From NCBI RefSeq assembly GCF_000317245.1, contig NZ_AJLJ01000058.1, positions 1 to 64,000 on the forward strand: DNA of 64,000 nucleotides. Direction: 5' to 3'. This document shows, one piece after another, positions 28,886 through 38,954 of this stretch. Position 1 is the stretch's first letter. Every line of letters begins with the position of its first letter. The notes beneath the pieces are model-generated. The model was not told the origin of the DNA. It saw only the letters and a list, made by a program, of their open reading frames with translations, and did not search any database. The DNA is from Fischerella muscicola SAG 1427-1 = PCC 73103 (GTDB taxonomy: Bacteria > Cyanobacteriota > Cyanobacteriia > Cyanobacteriales > Nostocaceae). The translations under genes and the position numbers were made by a program.

Positions 28886-29668
28886 TTAATCAGTTAATGC
28901 TGCTATAACCAGCGTTAAGTCATCGTCTGTACGTTGGGTAATCCTGTCTGAACGTAAAAACTTTACCAGCTGCTCTTTGGCTATGATTTTGTCCTCAGCA
29001 CTCGCGACAAAATCAAATAAGGGAAAAAAGAAAGGTTTATGAGGTGCGCTTACAGCCATATTCATCGCTAGTAATTGCAATCCATCAGTCAGAACACCAA
29101 TATTGACGACTGAGTGACGCCACAACTTTACTTGTATTTTTTCCATTGCAGTGGGAGAAACCAAAAAGGTGGTTTCGTTCATGTATTCACCATTATCAGG
29201 CATGGTTAAGGCAATTAAGTTACCCAGACTATCCTTGGCGACTGCTACACCATCGCCGATTTGAGCTACTGCTACATTTTCGGGTGTGGCGACTAGCACG
29301 ATCAAGGTGCTTGCTAAATCTTGGGGTTGTTTATTACAAGCAGTAGCTTCTGCTTCTACTGCTTTTTTGGCGGCTAGTATGGCGTCAGTTAGGAGCGATC
29401 GTACAAAAGCATCATCGACTAAAGTACGCCGGGAAACTTCCTGATGAGCAGATATAGTAGCTACTGCTGTTTCTGCCGCAACTATTGCTCCAACTTTCCC
29501 TAAAATCGCTGAACCCGCGCCATCAGCTGCTGACACCACCAAGACATTCTCAGGCAAGATTACAAAGTGGTGAGCGTCCTGACACAGCTGCTTATTTTTA
29601 ACATGGCTTGTGCCACATACTGATGCAGCAACTACCCGCCATTGAGGTGTCTTAGTTGAAGTTTTCAT
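28886..29668 (-). CDS. PP2C-family protein phosphatase
   Basis: A PPM/PP2C phosphatase domain of about 260 aa with all acidic metal motifs: CQDAHH near residue 29, SAADGAGSA near 46, QIGDGVAV, VLTDGLQ and the C-terminal DDDLTLVIA. It should remove phosphate from Ser/Thr residues, most likely those modified by the adjacent kinase. It lies 62 bp upstream of the kinase gene and about 50 bp downstream of the VWA gene. The ATG at 29668 is chosen over the TTG at 29686. Confidence 0.88.
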   Translation of the reverse strand: MKTSTKTPQWRVVAASVCGTSHVKNKQLCQDAHHFVILPENVLVVSAADGAGSAILGKVGAIVAAETAVATISAHQEVSRRTLVDDAFVRSLLTDAILAAKKAVEAEATACNKQPQDLASTLIVLVATPENVAVAQIGDGVAVAKDSLGNLIALTMPDNGEYMNETTFLVSPTAMEKIQVKLWRHSVVNIGVLTDGLQLLAMNMAVSAPHKPFFFPLFDFVASAEDKIIAKEQLVKFLRSDRITQRTDDDLTLVIAALTD

Positions 29669-29719
29669 AAACTCTAAATATTCCAACAGCTGTGTAAGTA
29701 CAAAAAATGCAATCTTACA

Positions 29720-30394
29720 TCAAACAGAACCCCAACCAATCGGAGGTAGTGCCACCTGCTCATCCACTTTAGAATGAGAAACAGCTGACATACTGGCAGA
29801 TAACCAGACAAACAGCTCGACAAAATTTAATCCCGTTAGCTTTAAGGGGGTACGTACAGCTATTTGACTTAAGCGTGCCATATTAGCATTTTCCACACCT
29901 ACCGTAAAAAAAGCAACACGTTTATTAACTTCATCGGCTTGCAGTCGTTTTGCGGCTTGATCGACCAAATTATCTGCTTCACCTTGTGGTTCTCCGTCAG
30001 TAATCATGAACACCCAAGGACGATAGTAAGCAATACCGTTAGTACGATACTGAGCTTTGCGTTCTTGAATTAAGTCCAAAGCTTTATGGATACCAGCACC
30101 CATATTCGTTAGTCCCTGCGCTGTTAGTATGGGCGGATTGAACTGGTCGGCAGTCACGAAGTCTTGTACGATGTTGATATGACTATCAAAAGTAACTATT
30201 GCTACCTCTACTCTTCTCGAAGCCAAGGTATTTTTAATTAATTCATCCCTAAAGCTCAGTAATCCTTCATTTAATGCATTGATTGCCATTCCTTGCATTG
30301 AGCCAGACGTATCAAGTAGTAATACGCAAGGACAACGTGGTTCTGGGTTCTCAGCAAACTCAACGACTTCATCAAGTCTTAATGTATCCGTCAT
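29720..30394 (-). CDS. VWA-domain protein (TerY-like)
   Basis: A von Willebrand factor A domain of about 224 aa. The MIDAS metal site is intact: DTSGSM at residues 28-33, a downstream Thr in LTNMGAG and Asp in ITDGEPQGEAD. The fold matches TerY, a VWA protein associated with tellurite-resistance and stress systems. As the first gene of the VWA-PP2C-kinase trio it may be the substrate or scaffold. It has no signal peptide and should be cytosolic. ATG 30394 is preferred over TTG 30421. Confidence 0.87.
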   Translation of the reverse strand: MTDTLRLDEVVEFAENPEPRCPCVLLLDTSGSMQGMAINALNEGLLSFRDELIKNTLASRRVEVAIVTFDSHINIVQDFVTADQFNPPILTAQGLTNMGAGIHKALDLIQERKAQYRTNGIAYYRPWVFMITDGEPQGEADNLVDQAAKRLQADEVNKRVAFFTVGVENANMARLSQIAVRTPLKLTGLNFVELFVWLSASMSAVSHSKVDEQVALPPIGWGSV

Positions 30395-30997
30395 AACTTT
30401 TTGTGTTATATTAAACTTCAAACTACTATTTTCCTTGCTCTCAAAAGTATATAGTTTCTAGGTTTGCAAGACTACGCTAGATGCTTTTGGATTTTAGATA
30501 GTTTACTAGTTATTAAACAATTAGCAATACCCAAATTACATAAAAGTTGTCAAAAGTATTCCTTAAGAGTTAGTGCTGTAAAAGAGAAGTTACTAAGGTT
30601 TTGCATTGACTGTAGAAGCTTATTTAAAATAACTTATACGTGTAATTTACAGAATACAATAACTGCGTAACTGAAACTCGTAGGATATTTTAAAGATTTC
30701 ATGTAGAAGATTCGTTTTTTGGGTAAAAGTAATTAAACATTAATTAGCATTCCCATCATTGTTGATGGAAACTGTGTCAAAAGACAGAATAAATCAAAGC
30801 AAAAACTTCAAAAATTTGTTGCAACACCTATACAAAATTTAACAACTCTCCTGAGAGTGGCTTTTATAGCTTGTAAGATATACATGACAAGTCGAAAAAT
30901 ATTTTTGCAAAGAAATTAGAAATAACAAAATGCAAAACTTGCCTAAAAATGCGAATGACCAAAAAAACTGCTACTTTTCCGTAAATTCTCCAAGGTA
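30395..30997. other. Divergent intergenic region, TerY-like / PatA-like
   Basis: About 600 bp between divergent genes; it must contain promoters for both. There are no credible genes. Several TATAAT-like A/T boxes are possible, but none can be singled out. Confidence 0.4.
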
Positions 30998-32389
30998 ATG
31001 AATAATTACGGCACATTCACAAATTTACGTCCTCTAAGTTTGTTAAGACAATTATCCAACTGTTCTGATAGTACTCATTTACAAGCGCTGAGTAACTCAG
31101 TTACCTGGTCTATTTTTCTTGATCAAGGCAAAATTACATTTGCTACCCATTCCATCGAACCCTTCGATAGACTGGAACGTCACTTGCGTCGCCTCAGCCA
31201 TCGAATTCCCACCCTTAGTAGTGAAATTCGTATTCAATTACGTTTGCTATTTGAACCAGATTCTTATACTCAGTCAACAGAACTGCATAGTTCAATTTCT
31301 GAAGAATCTATTAGTGATCAAAGACCTTATGAATATCAGGCTATTTGCTGGTTAGTAAGTCAAAAACATCTTAACCCTACCCAAGCAGCTGTACTAATTC
31401 AAGAATTGGCAAAAGAAGTCATTGAATCGTTTATATTAATCAAACAAGGTAATTATGAATTAAAAGAAAATCCAGAACGGATGCCAATCATTTGTAGACT
31501 TGATGTTGGAAAACTGCTAGAACGTTGTCAAAGCAGGTTACAAGATTGGAAATCCTTCGCACCACATATTTCATCACCGTACCAGCGTCCATACTTGCGT
31601 ATTAAAACCTTGAGTTCACAAACAGATTTACCAGAAATACAGCAGAATCTTAGTGAATGGATGAAAGGTTTTAGCCTACGTCATCTAGCAGTGATCCTGA
31701 ATCAAGATGAAATCCAGGTGATGAAAACGCTATATCCATACATCTTAAATGGCGCAATTTTATTACATGAACCAGATCCACCCTTTGATAAATTACCTAA
31801 AACATTTGAACAAATAATAGATAAGAATCCAATAGAATTATCAAAAAATCAAGAATTATTAAACAGATCTTCCGTAGAAAATAGTAATACAGAAACTCAA
31901 GCAACTTCTGAAGAATTATCACAGATTACTCAAGCAAGAAGAAAAAAACTACAAGAATTCACAAATCCGATTAATATCAACCCAAATCTGCAACAAGCTA
32001 ATCCTGCTCCTACTAGTATCCGCAAAAAATATAAAATTGTTTCTATAGATGATAGTCCAACCTTTCTGAGAGAAATTAGCCGTTTTTTAGAAGAAGAAAA
32101 TTTTTCGGTAGTCACAATCAGTGATCCACTAAAAGCAGTCATGGCAGTGATTAGACATAAACCAGACTTAATTTTATTGGATCTAAATATGGAAGGAATT
32201 GATGGTTATGAATTATGTCGAATCATTCGTAATAATTCAATGTTTAAAGAGACTCCAATTGTGATGGTTACAGGGAGTAAGGGAATTGTAGATAAAGTTA
32301 GAGCCAGATTTGTGGGAGCATCGGGATATTTAACAAAACCATTTACGCGTGCAGATTTACTCAAGATGGTGTTTATGCATTTAACATAA
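30998..32389 (+). CDS. PatA-family response regulator (PATAN + receiver)
   Basis: A 463-aa regulator. The N-terminal ~200 residues resemble the PATAN/DUF4388 domain of PatA-type proteins (LRPLSLLRQLSNCSDSTHLQ). A helical linker follows, and a C-terminal CheY-like receiver spans about residues 346-463. The receiver has the acidic pair SIDDSP (about 351-352), phospho-acceptor Asp in LILLDLN (about 395) and Lys in YLTKPF (about 446). PatA controls heterocyst spacing in Anabaena, and paralogs act in gliding and phototaxis. No DNA-binding domain is present. The ATG has CAAGG just upstream. Confidence 0.88.
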   Translation: MNNYGTFTNLRPLSLLRQLSNCSDSTHLQALSNSVTWSIFLDQGKITFATHSIEPFDRLERHLRRLSHRIPTLSSEIRIQLRLLFEPDSYTQSTELHSSISEESISDQRPYEYQAICWLVSQKHLNPTQAAVLIQELAKEVIESFILIKQGNYELKENPERMPIICRLDVGKLLERCQSRLQDWKSFAPHISSPYQRPYLRIKTLSSQTDLPEIQQNLSEWMKGFSLRHLAVILNQDEIQVMKTLYPYILNGAILLHEPDPPFDKLPKTFEQIIDKNPIELSKNQELLNRSSVENSNTETQATSEELSQITQARRKKLQEFTNPININPNLQQANPAPTSIRKKYKIVSIDDSPTFLREISRFLEEENFSVVTISDPLKAVMAVIRHKPDLILLDLNMEGIDGYELCRIIRNNSMFKETPIVMVTGSKGIVDKVRARFVGASGYLTKPFTRADLLKMVFMHLT

Positions 32390-32734
32390 TAATTTGATCA
32401 AGGTCAACTGTATAGAGTCAAACAATCTAGAGTTGTCAATTCGCGTACTTATATTGATTGAATTATTTTTATACAAATAAAAATAAAATAGTGAATAGTG
32501 ATGTTGCACAGCAACGTCTCTACAAAGCCCAGAATCCTTGATATAACATTGGTTTTGATAATTCATATCAGACGTAATTTTATAGTTGTATAGTGGCATT
32601 GCCTACCTCAAAAGCAAAACCAACCTTGTCAAACGAAATTGATGACTCTAATGGATGAGGAACTTAGGCGATTAATTCTAAAATAGTCTTTGCATTCTGA
32701 ATTTCAGTTCTGATTTCGCACAAGCACACATTCC
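32390..32734. other. Intergenic region upstream of pheT
   Basis: About 345 bp. It includes a GTTGCaCAGCAACGTCTC element (around 32500-32525) like dispersed hairpin repeats elsewhere in the window. No gene is supported. Confidence 0.4.
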
Positions 32735-35170
32735 ATGCGTATTTCTCTTAAATGGCTGCGGGAACTAGTCGAGGTAAAACTTAACCCGAAAGAATTAGCA
32801 GAAACTCTGACAATGGCAGGGTTTGAGGTAGAAGATATTGAAGATCGCCGCACTTGGGCAAATGGTGTTGTGATTGGGAGAGTGCTTGAGCGCCAACCCC
32901 ATCCTAATGCCGATAAATTAAGTGTTTGTCAAGTTGATATCGGAACAGGAGAAACTCTCAATATTGTTTGCGGCGCTCCTAATGTCCGGGCAGATATTTA
33001 TGTACCAATTGCAACAGTAGGTACTTATCTGCCAAATATTGATTTGAAAATTAAACCAGCAAAACTGCGTGGTGTCCCATCCAATGGTATGATTTGTTCT
33101 TTAAAGGAACTAGGTTTGCCAAGTGATGTAGACGGAATTCATATTTTTACCCAAGAGAATCTGCAATTGGGTAGCGATGTGCGTCCTTTGTTGGGTTTAG
33201 ATGATGTCATTCTCGATGTGACTGCTACTGCTAACCGTGCTGATGCCTTAAGTATGGTGGGTATAGCGCGAGAAGTTGCAGCCCTGACGGGTGGAAAAAT
33301 AACTATTCCTGAGCCTGGTGAAGTTTCAGTTTCCCAAGGTGCAGGAAATTTGGCTATTAAAGTAGCTGATACGCAAGCTTGCCCCGCCTATATTGGTACA
33401 GTAATTGAACAGGTAAAAATTGCTGCGTCTCCTGATTGGTTACAACAGCGTTTACGGGCTGCGGGAGTCAGACCAATTAATAATGTAGTAGATATTACTA
33501 ACTATGTATTGTTAGAATGGGGACAGCCACTACACGCATTTGATCGCGATCGCCTGGTTGCCATCGCCGGAAACGAAAAGCTAGCCATTGGTGTTCGCTT
33601 TGCTAATGCTGGAGAAACCCTCAAAACCCTAGACGGACAAAATCGTACCCTCACTACCCAAAATTTACTGATTACTGCCAACGATAAACCCGTTGCTTTG
33701 GCTGGTGTGATGGGTGGTGAAGACAGCGAAGTCCACGCAGGTACACAAAACCTAGTATTAGAAGCAGCCTTATTTGATTCCGTAGCGATTCGTCGCTCTT
33801 CTCGGAGTGTGGGTTTAAGAAGTGAATCTTCATCTCGATACGAACGGGGTATAAATAGCGCTGGGTTGGAAATAGCCACACGCCGCGCCCTGAGTCTGAT
33901 TACCGAACTCGCTCAAGGAAATCTTGTAACTCAGGAAATTTCCGATACTCGCCCCGATCCATCGACTTGGACACGTTCGATAGAACTACGATTAGATCGG
34001 GTGAATCAGGTGTTGGGGCCTGTTGATTCTGGTAAGCAACCAACAGAACTACAAGCTGAAGATGTAGAACGCACCTTGACTGCATTGGGATGTCAACTGA
34101 CTCCTGCTGGTGAGCGCAAATGGACAGTGACAGTACCGCCCTACCGTTACCGCGACTTAGAACGGGAAATTGATTTAGTTGAAGAAATTGCTCGTCTCTA
34201 CGGCTACAATCGTTTCTGTAATACCTTACCAGAAAAGTCAGAAGCTGGTTATCTGCCTTTTGATGTGGAAATACTGCGTCAATTACGCGCATGTTTACGA
34301 GCAGAAGGCTTGACAGAATTAATGCATTACTCTTTAGTCAAACCAGGAGAAGATAGACAAATAGAGCTGGCAAATCCCTTATTTGTAGAGTATTCAGCCC
34401 TACGCACAGATTTAATAGCTGGGTTAATAGATGCTTTTGTGTATAACTTAGAACAAGGCAATGGGGCGCTCAACGGTTTTGAAATTGGACGCATTTTTTG
34501 GCAAGAAGAAACCGGATTGCAAGAAGCAGACGCCATAGCCGGCATTTTAGGAGGCGATCGCAGATCTAGCAAATGGACAAGCAGTGGACGCGAGCAACCC
34601 ATGACTTGGTATGAAGCCAAAGGCATTTTAGATAGTGTATTTCAGCGCCTGAGTTTAGAGGTCGAATATCAACCAGATTGCCGTGATCAGCGTTTGCATC
34701 CAGGTAGAACCGCCTCTTTATGGACTAGAGGTAACAGACTTGGTATCTTTGGGCAGTTACATCCCCAACTGCGACACGAAAAAAACTTACCAGAAGCAAT
34801 TTACGTGTTTCAACTGGATTTAGATGTGCTATTGGATGCACTAGATCAAGATGAAATTGCCGTACCCACATTCAAGCCTTATTCTACCTATCCTGCGACA
34901 GACAGAGATATTGCCTTCTTTGCACCTGTAAAAATCACAGTTGCCGAAATTGAAAAAGCAATTAACAAAGCAGGTAAAGACTTACTCGAATCTGTAGAAC
35001 TGTTTGATCAATATCGTGGCGAACATGTACCCCAAGGACAACGGAGTTTAGCATTCCGCCTCATTTATCGAGCAAGCGATCGCACCCTCACTGATGCTGA
35101 AGTTGAACCCGTGCATCAAAAAGTCCGTGATACATTGGTCGAAAAATTTGGTGTTGCTTTGAGAAGTTAA
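32735..35170 (+). CDS. pheT: Phenylalanyl-tRNA synthetase beta subunit
   Basis: An 811-aa protein, the normal length. Domains in order: an EMAP/OB-type tRNA-binding domain (~40-150), the B3/4 editing domain (around 200-390), the B5 domain, the catalytic-like core (~480-690) and the C-terminal FDX-ACB anticodon-binding domain (~715-811, with [11 protein letters not shown]). It pairs with PheS (not in this window) as an alpha2-beta2 enzyme that charges tRNA-Phe. The start is ATG. Confidence 0.98.
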   Translation: MRISLKWLRELVEVKLNPKELAETLTMAGFEVEDIEDRRTWANGVVIGRVLERQPHPNADKLSVCQVDIGTGETLNIVCGAPNVRADIYVPIATVGTYLPNIDLKIKPAKLRGVPSNGMICSLKELGLPSDVDGIHIFTQENLQLGSDVRPLLGLDDVILDVTATANRADALSMVGIAREVAALTGGKITIPEPGEVSVSQGAGNLAIKVADTQACPAYIGTVIEQVKIAASPDWLQQRLRAAGVRPINNVVDITNYVLLEWGQPLHAFDRDRLVAIAGNEKLAIGVRFANAGETLKTLDGQNRTLTTQNLLITANDKPVALAGVMGGEDSEVHAGTQNLVLEAALFDSVAIRRSSRSVGLRSESSSRYERGINSAGLEIATRRALSLITELAQGNLVTQEISDTRPDPSTWTRSIELRLDRVNQVLGPVDSGKQPTELQAEDVERTLTALGCQLTPAGERKWTVTVPPYRYRDLEREIDLVEEIARLYGYNRFCNTLPEKSEAGYLPFDVEILRQLRACLRAEGLTELMHYSLVKPGEDRQIELANPLFVEYSALRTDLIAGLIDAFVYNLEQGNGALNGFEIGRIFWQEETGLQEADAIAGILGGDRRSSKWTSSGREQPMTWYEAKGILDSVFQRLSLEVEYQPDCRDQRLHPGRTASLWTRGNRLGIFGQLHPQLRHEKNLPEAIYVFQLDLDVLLDALDQDEIAVPTFKPYSTYPATDRDIAFFAPVKITVAEIEKAINKAGKDLLESVELFDQYRGEHVPQGQRSLAFRLIYRASDRTLTDAEVEPVHQKVRDTLVEKFGVALRS

Positions 35171-35182
35171 TCATTGATTAGC

Positions 35183-35206
35183 AGGGGCGAATGGTCGTTT
35201 GCCCCT
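35183..35206. repeat. Hairpin AGGGGC...GCCCCT
   Basis: A short inverted repeat directly after the pheT stop, of the GGGGCG/CGCCCC type also found at 36169-36196, 46120-46147 and 61245-61264. It may end pheT transcription, although the T-run is weak. Confidence 0.45.
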
Positions 35207-35253
35207 ACTATCTACCAACCACTAACTACTAACAATATTTAGAAATAAAAAAC

Positions 35254-35523
35254 ATGACAAAATACATCATGTGGGGGACTTACTGTGAAAATGTCCTCGA
35301 AAAACGTGTTCCTTACCGTCAAGCCCATTTAGATGGATTAACAAAACAAAAAGAATCTGGTGTCCTAATTACCATTGGCCCTACCAAAGATTTAACAAAG
35401 GTTTTTGGTATTTACGAAACCGAAAACGAAGATGCTGTACGCCAATTAGTAGAAAATGATCCCTACTGGCAAAACGGAATTTGGACTGAATATTCTATCA
35501 AAGAGTGGATTCAGGCATTTTAA
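35254..35523 (+). CDS. YciI-family protein
   Basis: An 89-aa protein of the YciI/ferredoxin-like alpha+beta fold. The family shows a conserved His in an HLDGL-like segment, an IGP loop and the final W-x-E-Y strand; here RQAHLDGLTKQKESGVL, TIGPTKD and NGIWTEYSIKEW. Biochemical roles of YciI proteins are mostly undefined. It lies about 80 bp after pheT on the same strand. Confidence 0.8.
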   Translation: MTKYIMWGTYCENVLEKRVPYRQAHLDGLTKQKESGVLITIGPTKDLTKVFGIYETENEDAVRQLVENDPYWQNGIWTEYSIKEWIQAF

Positions 35524-35730
35524 ATCTCAGGCAAATGGCAGAAGGTACAAGTATTACAGAGGGATTAATATTTTAATATCTTTCATTTCCTCACTTTCTT
35601 GTACGGTTATCATGAAAGATTTCTCATGCAAAAAACCTGGCAATTGCCTAGACTAAAAGTATGGTCAAAAACAACTATCTCAACTTTGACTATTTTTAAA
35701 TCACTGATGTTTAGTTGAGAAGGAAAGTCG

Positions 35731-36147
35731 ATGAACAAGATTTTTAAACGCGCATTTTTACCCGGCTTACTAGCCACAAGTTTAGTTGGTGCTAGCTTTG
35801 TCCCTGCTAAACCTGCCTCTGCTGATGAATACATACTACAAGATCTCGGTATTGGAGCCGGCGCTGGTGTCGTCACTGGTGCTGTTAGAGGGCGTGGTTC
35901 TGTAGTAAACAACGCTGTGAAGGGTGCGGCGGCTGGTGCGGCGGTTAACGCCGTTCACGGTACACGACGCCAGTACCAAAACCGTCAGAAGCGTAGCGTA
36001 GTTCAAGATGTGGGAGTCGGTGCAGCAGCAGGCGCCGTAACTGGTACAATCCTACGTGGTAATACCAGACATGTTGTTGGTGATGCAGTTGATGGTGCAA
36101 TTACAGGTGGAGCCATTAATGTTCTCACCAATGGGAAAAGGCAGTAA
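35731..36147 (+). CDS. Secreted glycine-zipper-type protein
   Basis: A 138-aa protein with a clear signal peptide: KRAF, a hydrophobic core, then a probable cut after PAKPASA near residue 32. The mature part holds two related halves, each with a GxGAGxVTGAVxRG-type run and a GAAxGAAxNxx helix, giving alternating Gly/Ala zippers. Such proteins insert into or bind membranes. Its function is unknown. GAGAAGGAAAG lies upstream of the ATG. It converges with the DUF1838 gene. Confidence 0.75.
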   Translation: MNKIFKRAFLPGLLATSLVGASFVPAKPASADEYILQDLGIGAGAGVVTGAVRGRGSVVNNAVKGAAAGAAVNAVHGTRRQYQNRQKRSVVQDVGVGAAAGAVTGTILRGNTRHVVGDAVDGAITGGAINVLTNGKRQ

Positions 36148-36168
36148 TTTAGAAATTACGTGCTTAGA

Positions 36169-36196
36169 GTAGGGGCGCATGGCTATGCGCCCTTAC
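36169..36196. terminator. Bidirectional hairpin between convergent genes
   Basis: GGGCGCAT-ggct-ATGCGCCC is a perfect 8-bp stem with wobble extensions, placed 20-25 bp from both converging stop codons. It can serve both strands. T-runs are short. Confidence 0.5.
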
Positions 36197-36215
36197 TACA
36201 TTGTGTAAATTGTTG

Positions 36216-37031
36216 TTAGCCTTCTTCTGTGGCTGGTAGGGGGAATCTTTCACCAGCTAGATAAGCAGCAAAATTTTGTTGGAAGTAAAGCCAAGAAGTC
36301 ATGTCTTCGACATCCAAAAAGGATTTCGGAGCATTTTTGTATAGAGGGACGCGAGTATTAATTTCATCTTTGAGCAGTTGGGGTAATGCATCGAAGCCTT
36401 GGACTTTACTACCGTAAGCACTGTAGATCAGATAACCAGAGCGATCGCCCATTTTCATCCATGGTAGCCATTGACCAATCCTATCCCAACTTAATCTCAG
36501 TTGAGAAACTGAAGTTAGTTCTAAATTAAATAAATCTGTGGTGGGAACTGTAATTTTAAATAACTCTGCTGCTTGATAAGTGGATTGAGGAGTATATTGA
36601 GCTAATTTAGCATCTTCTATTAAGGGGTTAGGATAAGTAGGAAATATATCAAATACAAAAGTTGCACTTTCACCATCTATCTGCGCTGGAAAGTTACCTT
36701 TAAAATGACCTTGTACTGGGTTATTAGCGACGTGCATGACTGGAACTGTTTCCCCCGTCCAAGGATTATCCCATTTATGCAAAATCTCTTCTGTTTCAGG
36801 GTTGAGGTAATAAGTCAATTCTCTGGAGGTAAAATCCCAGCAACCTGTTTCTGTAGGAATGCATCGGCTCACACTCATGCCGACCATTTTAAATAAAAGT
36901 GTGCGTTTTTCACCTGGAACAAAAGCGTATATTTTACCTGTCCAACTTAAAAAGCTTGATTCAGCAGGATTAAGAGACGAACGAGTTTTCACCCAGTGCG
37001 AGGCTTCTAATTCTTGAATTTGGGCAACCAT
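36216..37031 (-). CDS. DUF1838-family protein
   Basis: A 271-aa soluble protein of the DUF1838 family, with blocks WDFTSRELTYYLNPETEEIL, WDNPWTGETVPV and the MKMGDRSGYLIYSAYG segment near residue 200. Function is unknown. The start is the ATG at 37031, which has a strong AAGGAG seven bases upstream. The longer frame from GTG at 37094 lacks this support. Confidence 0.78.
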   Translation of the reverse strand: MVAQIQELEASHWVKTRSSLNPAESSFLSWTGKIYAFVPGEKRTLLFKMVGMSVSRCIPTETGCWDFTSRELTYYLNPETEEILHKWDNPWTGETVPVMHVANNPVQGHFKGNFPAQIDGESATFVFDIFPTYPNPLIEDAKLAQYTPQSTYQAAELFKITVPTTDLFNLELTSVSQLRLSWDRIGQWLPWMKMGDRSGYLIYSAYGSKVQGFDALPQLLKDEINTRVPLYKNAPKSFLDVEDMTSWLYFQQNFAAYLAGERFPLPATEEG

Positions 37032-37094
37032 TTTGTGGCTCCTTACCAACAATTCAACAATACCTTTTTTGGTGAAAGTTTTGTTGCAGCACAC

Positions 37095-37556
37095 TTTGGG
37101 TAAAACGGTAGTGTTTATTATTTATGAGTTCGTCATTGGAGGTATTGATCGCAAGTTTTACATCCATATGATGGAGCAATAAGCACCCTAATTACTTGCG
37201 TAGTTCACGATGGATGGCTACTTTAAAGTTAAGAGTCTATAAGAAAGTGTGAATTTAGAATTCAGAATCTATAATCCCAAATCCTGAACAGCATAGACTT
37301 TTGACTGCCTAAAAAAGCTATTTTTTGGGGATGAATAATCTTTCCTAGTAAGAGAATATAGGTATTAGGGGCGCACAGTCGTACGTCCAACGCTTATCTA
37401 GTGAAAAAAACTTTTTATGACAAACCAGAACATCAAGACGCTATTCGTCGTCTATATTTTTGATATCTGAGCAATTTCCCTCATTTTAGGAACTTGGTAT
37501 GTAAAATTAGTGTCATAAATAACACTGAGAAACATTTAGAAGCTCATCTAACGAAA
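37095..37556. other. Divergent intergenic region
   Basis: About 460 bp between divergent genes (DUF1838 and a secreted protein). It holds part of a GGGGCGCAC repeat near 37369 and no convincing gene. Confidence 0.4.
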
Positions 37557-38054
37557 ATGCCAAGAAAATTAATAAATTTGGGAATAAAAACGTCATTTAT
37601 CATTGCCAGCATTGCGATCGCATCGGTAGTAAAAACGGTAGCATTTGCTGACGAAACACCACCACCCATATTTGGTGATGTCAGTATTAGTCCCAAATTT
37701 CTCCCAGATCCTTTTGAGGTTCGGGGGATGAGTGGGGGATCATTGCCAGGAAATCAGGTTGTTGTTAAAAGAGAAACGTCTACAGGAGCATGTACAGGAT
37801 TTGTTGATCAAAAACCAGACCATCAACTTGATCTGGGAAAAAAATTTGATTACCTAAAGCTGCAAGTAGATAGTCCGGAGGACACAACCTTGATTGTCAG
37901 TGGTCCAGGGGGTACTTGGTGTAATGACGATTTTGATGGGAAAAATCCTGGTATAGTTGGTGAGTGGCTACCTGGAAACTATCAAATTTGGGTTGGTTCC
38001 TATAAAAGAGATGAGTATTTTCCATATACTCTGAAAATTACGGAAGCAAAATAA
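37557..38054 (+). CDS. Secreted hypothetical protein
   Basis: About 165 aa. ATG 37557 gives a classic signal peptide: MPRK, a hydrophobic stretch, and a cut after KTVAFA near residue 30. The frame can be extended to a TTG at 37494, which would bury the signal. The mature domain has two Cys and a series of short strands (LKLQVDSPEDTTLIVSGPGG, WLPGNYQIWVGSY). This resembles the beta-sandwich of pre-peptidase C-terminal-like domains. No specific function can be assigned. Confidence 0.7.
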   Translation: MPRKLINLGIKTSFIIASIAIASVVKTVAFADETPPPIFGDVSISPKFLPDPFEVRGMSGGSLPGNQVVVKRETSTGACTGFVDQKPDHQLDLGKKFDYLKLQVDSPEDTTLIVSGPGGTWCNDDFDGKNPGIVGEWLPGNYQIWVGSYKRDEYFPYTLKITEAK

Positions 38055-38110
38055 AAAACAAGGTGCTATAAATTCTGAAACAATAGCCCTGTTTACAGTT
38101 CTAAGCATTC

Positions 38111-38395
38111 CTATCTGTATTGATAATGACCAGGAACCCATCTGCGACCTTGGCGCCTATTTTCCCAACGTGCAGGAATCCAAACTCTCTGATTCACTCG
38201 TGGTCTAACTACTCGTGTTCTAACTACTCGTGGTCTAACTACTCGTCTGGCTGGAGTAACCCGTATTTTTTTAGCAGAGTGATTGTAAACGCGGGGTTTG
38301 ACAATAACTTCTAAGGCTGACGCTTGTGTTGGTAAGGAGGTAATAGCCAATGGTAAAACAAGCGCTGCACTACCTATGATCTGTTTTAGATTCAT
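38111..38395 (-). CDS. Small secreted Arg-rich protein with RVVRxR tandem repeat
   Basis: A 94-aa protein with a signal peptide (cut after PTQASA near residue 27). A very basic middle follows, with about four tandem repeats of RVVRxR encoded by a 15-base DNA repeat (38197-38260). The C-terminus RVWIPARWENRRQGRRWVPGHY resembles YXWGXW-type cell-envelope repeats. It may bind polyanions in the envelope, which is inference. It starts with ATG. Confidence 0.68.
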   Translation of the reverse strand: MNLKQIIGSAALVLPLAITSLPTQASALEVIVKPRVYNHSAKKIRVTPARRVVRPRVVRTRVVRPRVNQRVWIPARWENRRQGRRWVPGHYQYR

Positions 38396-38954
38396 TACTC
38401 AATCTCCTTGAGCAAACTATTCTCGATTGAGTCGATCAAATTTGTATCAAGTTTGATCTCTCATGTCTGAGAATCATAAAAATTAAAATCACCATGCACT
38501 AGTGACAAAGCTAACTACTCTAACCCTGACTGGAGTGGGAATTTTCATGATGACTGAAGTCATGAATAAAAGGATACACAGCATAGGGAGCAATGCAAAT
38601 TCCTAATTTTCAGTACCTTGTTTGGTATTTTGTGACTTCCTTTTTTAATGCTTTGTATTAAAATTAAGTTAAATTTAATTAAGATTCTTTTTGGCGTTAT
38701 GGCTGTGCCATCGCGCTCGAATCATTGCACATTGGACAGTAAACAATTATCCAATTCCTTTATGGGTACACAGAACCCAAACGAAGAAAGCTGATAATTG
38801 ATCACTGCTCACTGATAACTGTACAGACGCGGTGTTCCTCGCGTCTTTAGCTAACTGATAAAACAAAATGGATTTATAAATATCCGTTTCCTAGCGATAT
38901 CGTGGAAATCACATCGCTAATTAGTTGTATATCGGCATCTAGAGGCAAAACAAG
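38396..38954. other. Intergenic region upstream of ftsH
   Basis: About 560 bp with no gene. A hairpin repeat AGACGCG-ggtgttcct-CGCGTCT (38825-38846) lies 110 bp before ftsH. An inverted copy of the same element is at 60353-60374. The ftsH promoter must be here; no clear boxes were assigned. Confidence 0.5.

Noticed and set aside
32381..32599. Minus-strand frame of 72 aa between the PatA-like gene and pheT
   Set aside because: Its middle is encoded by a dispersed hairpin repeat (GTTGCACAGCAACGTC) and its end overlaps the PatA-like gene.
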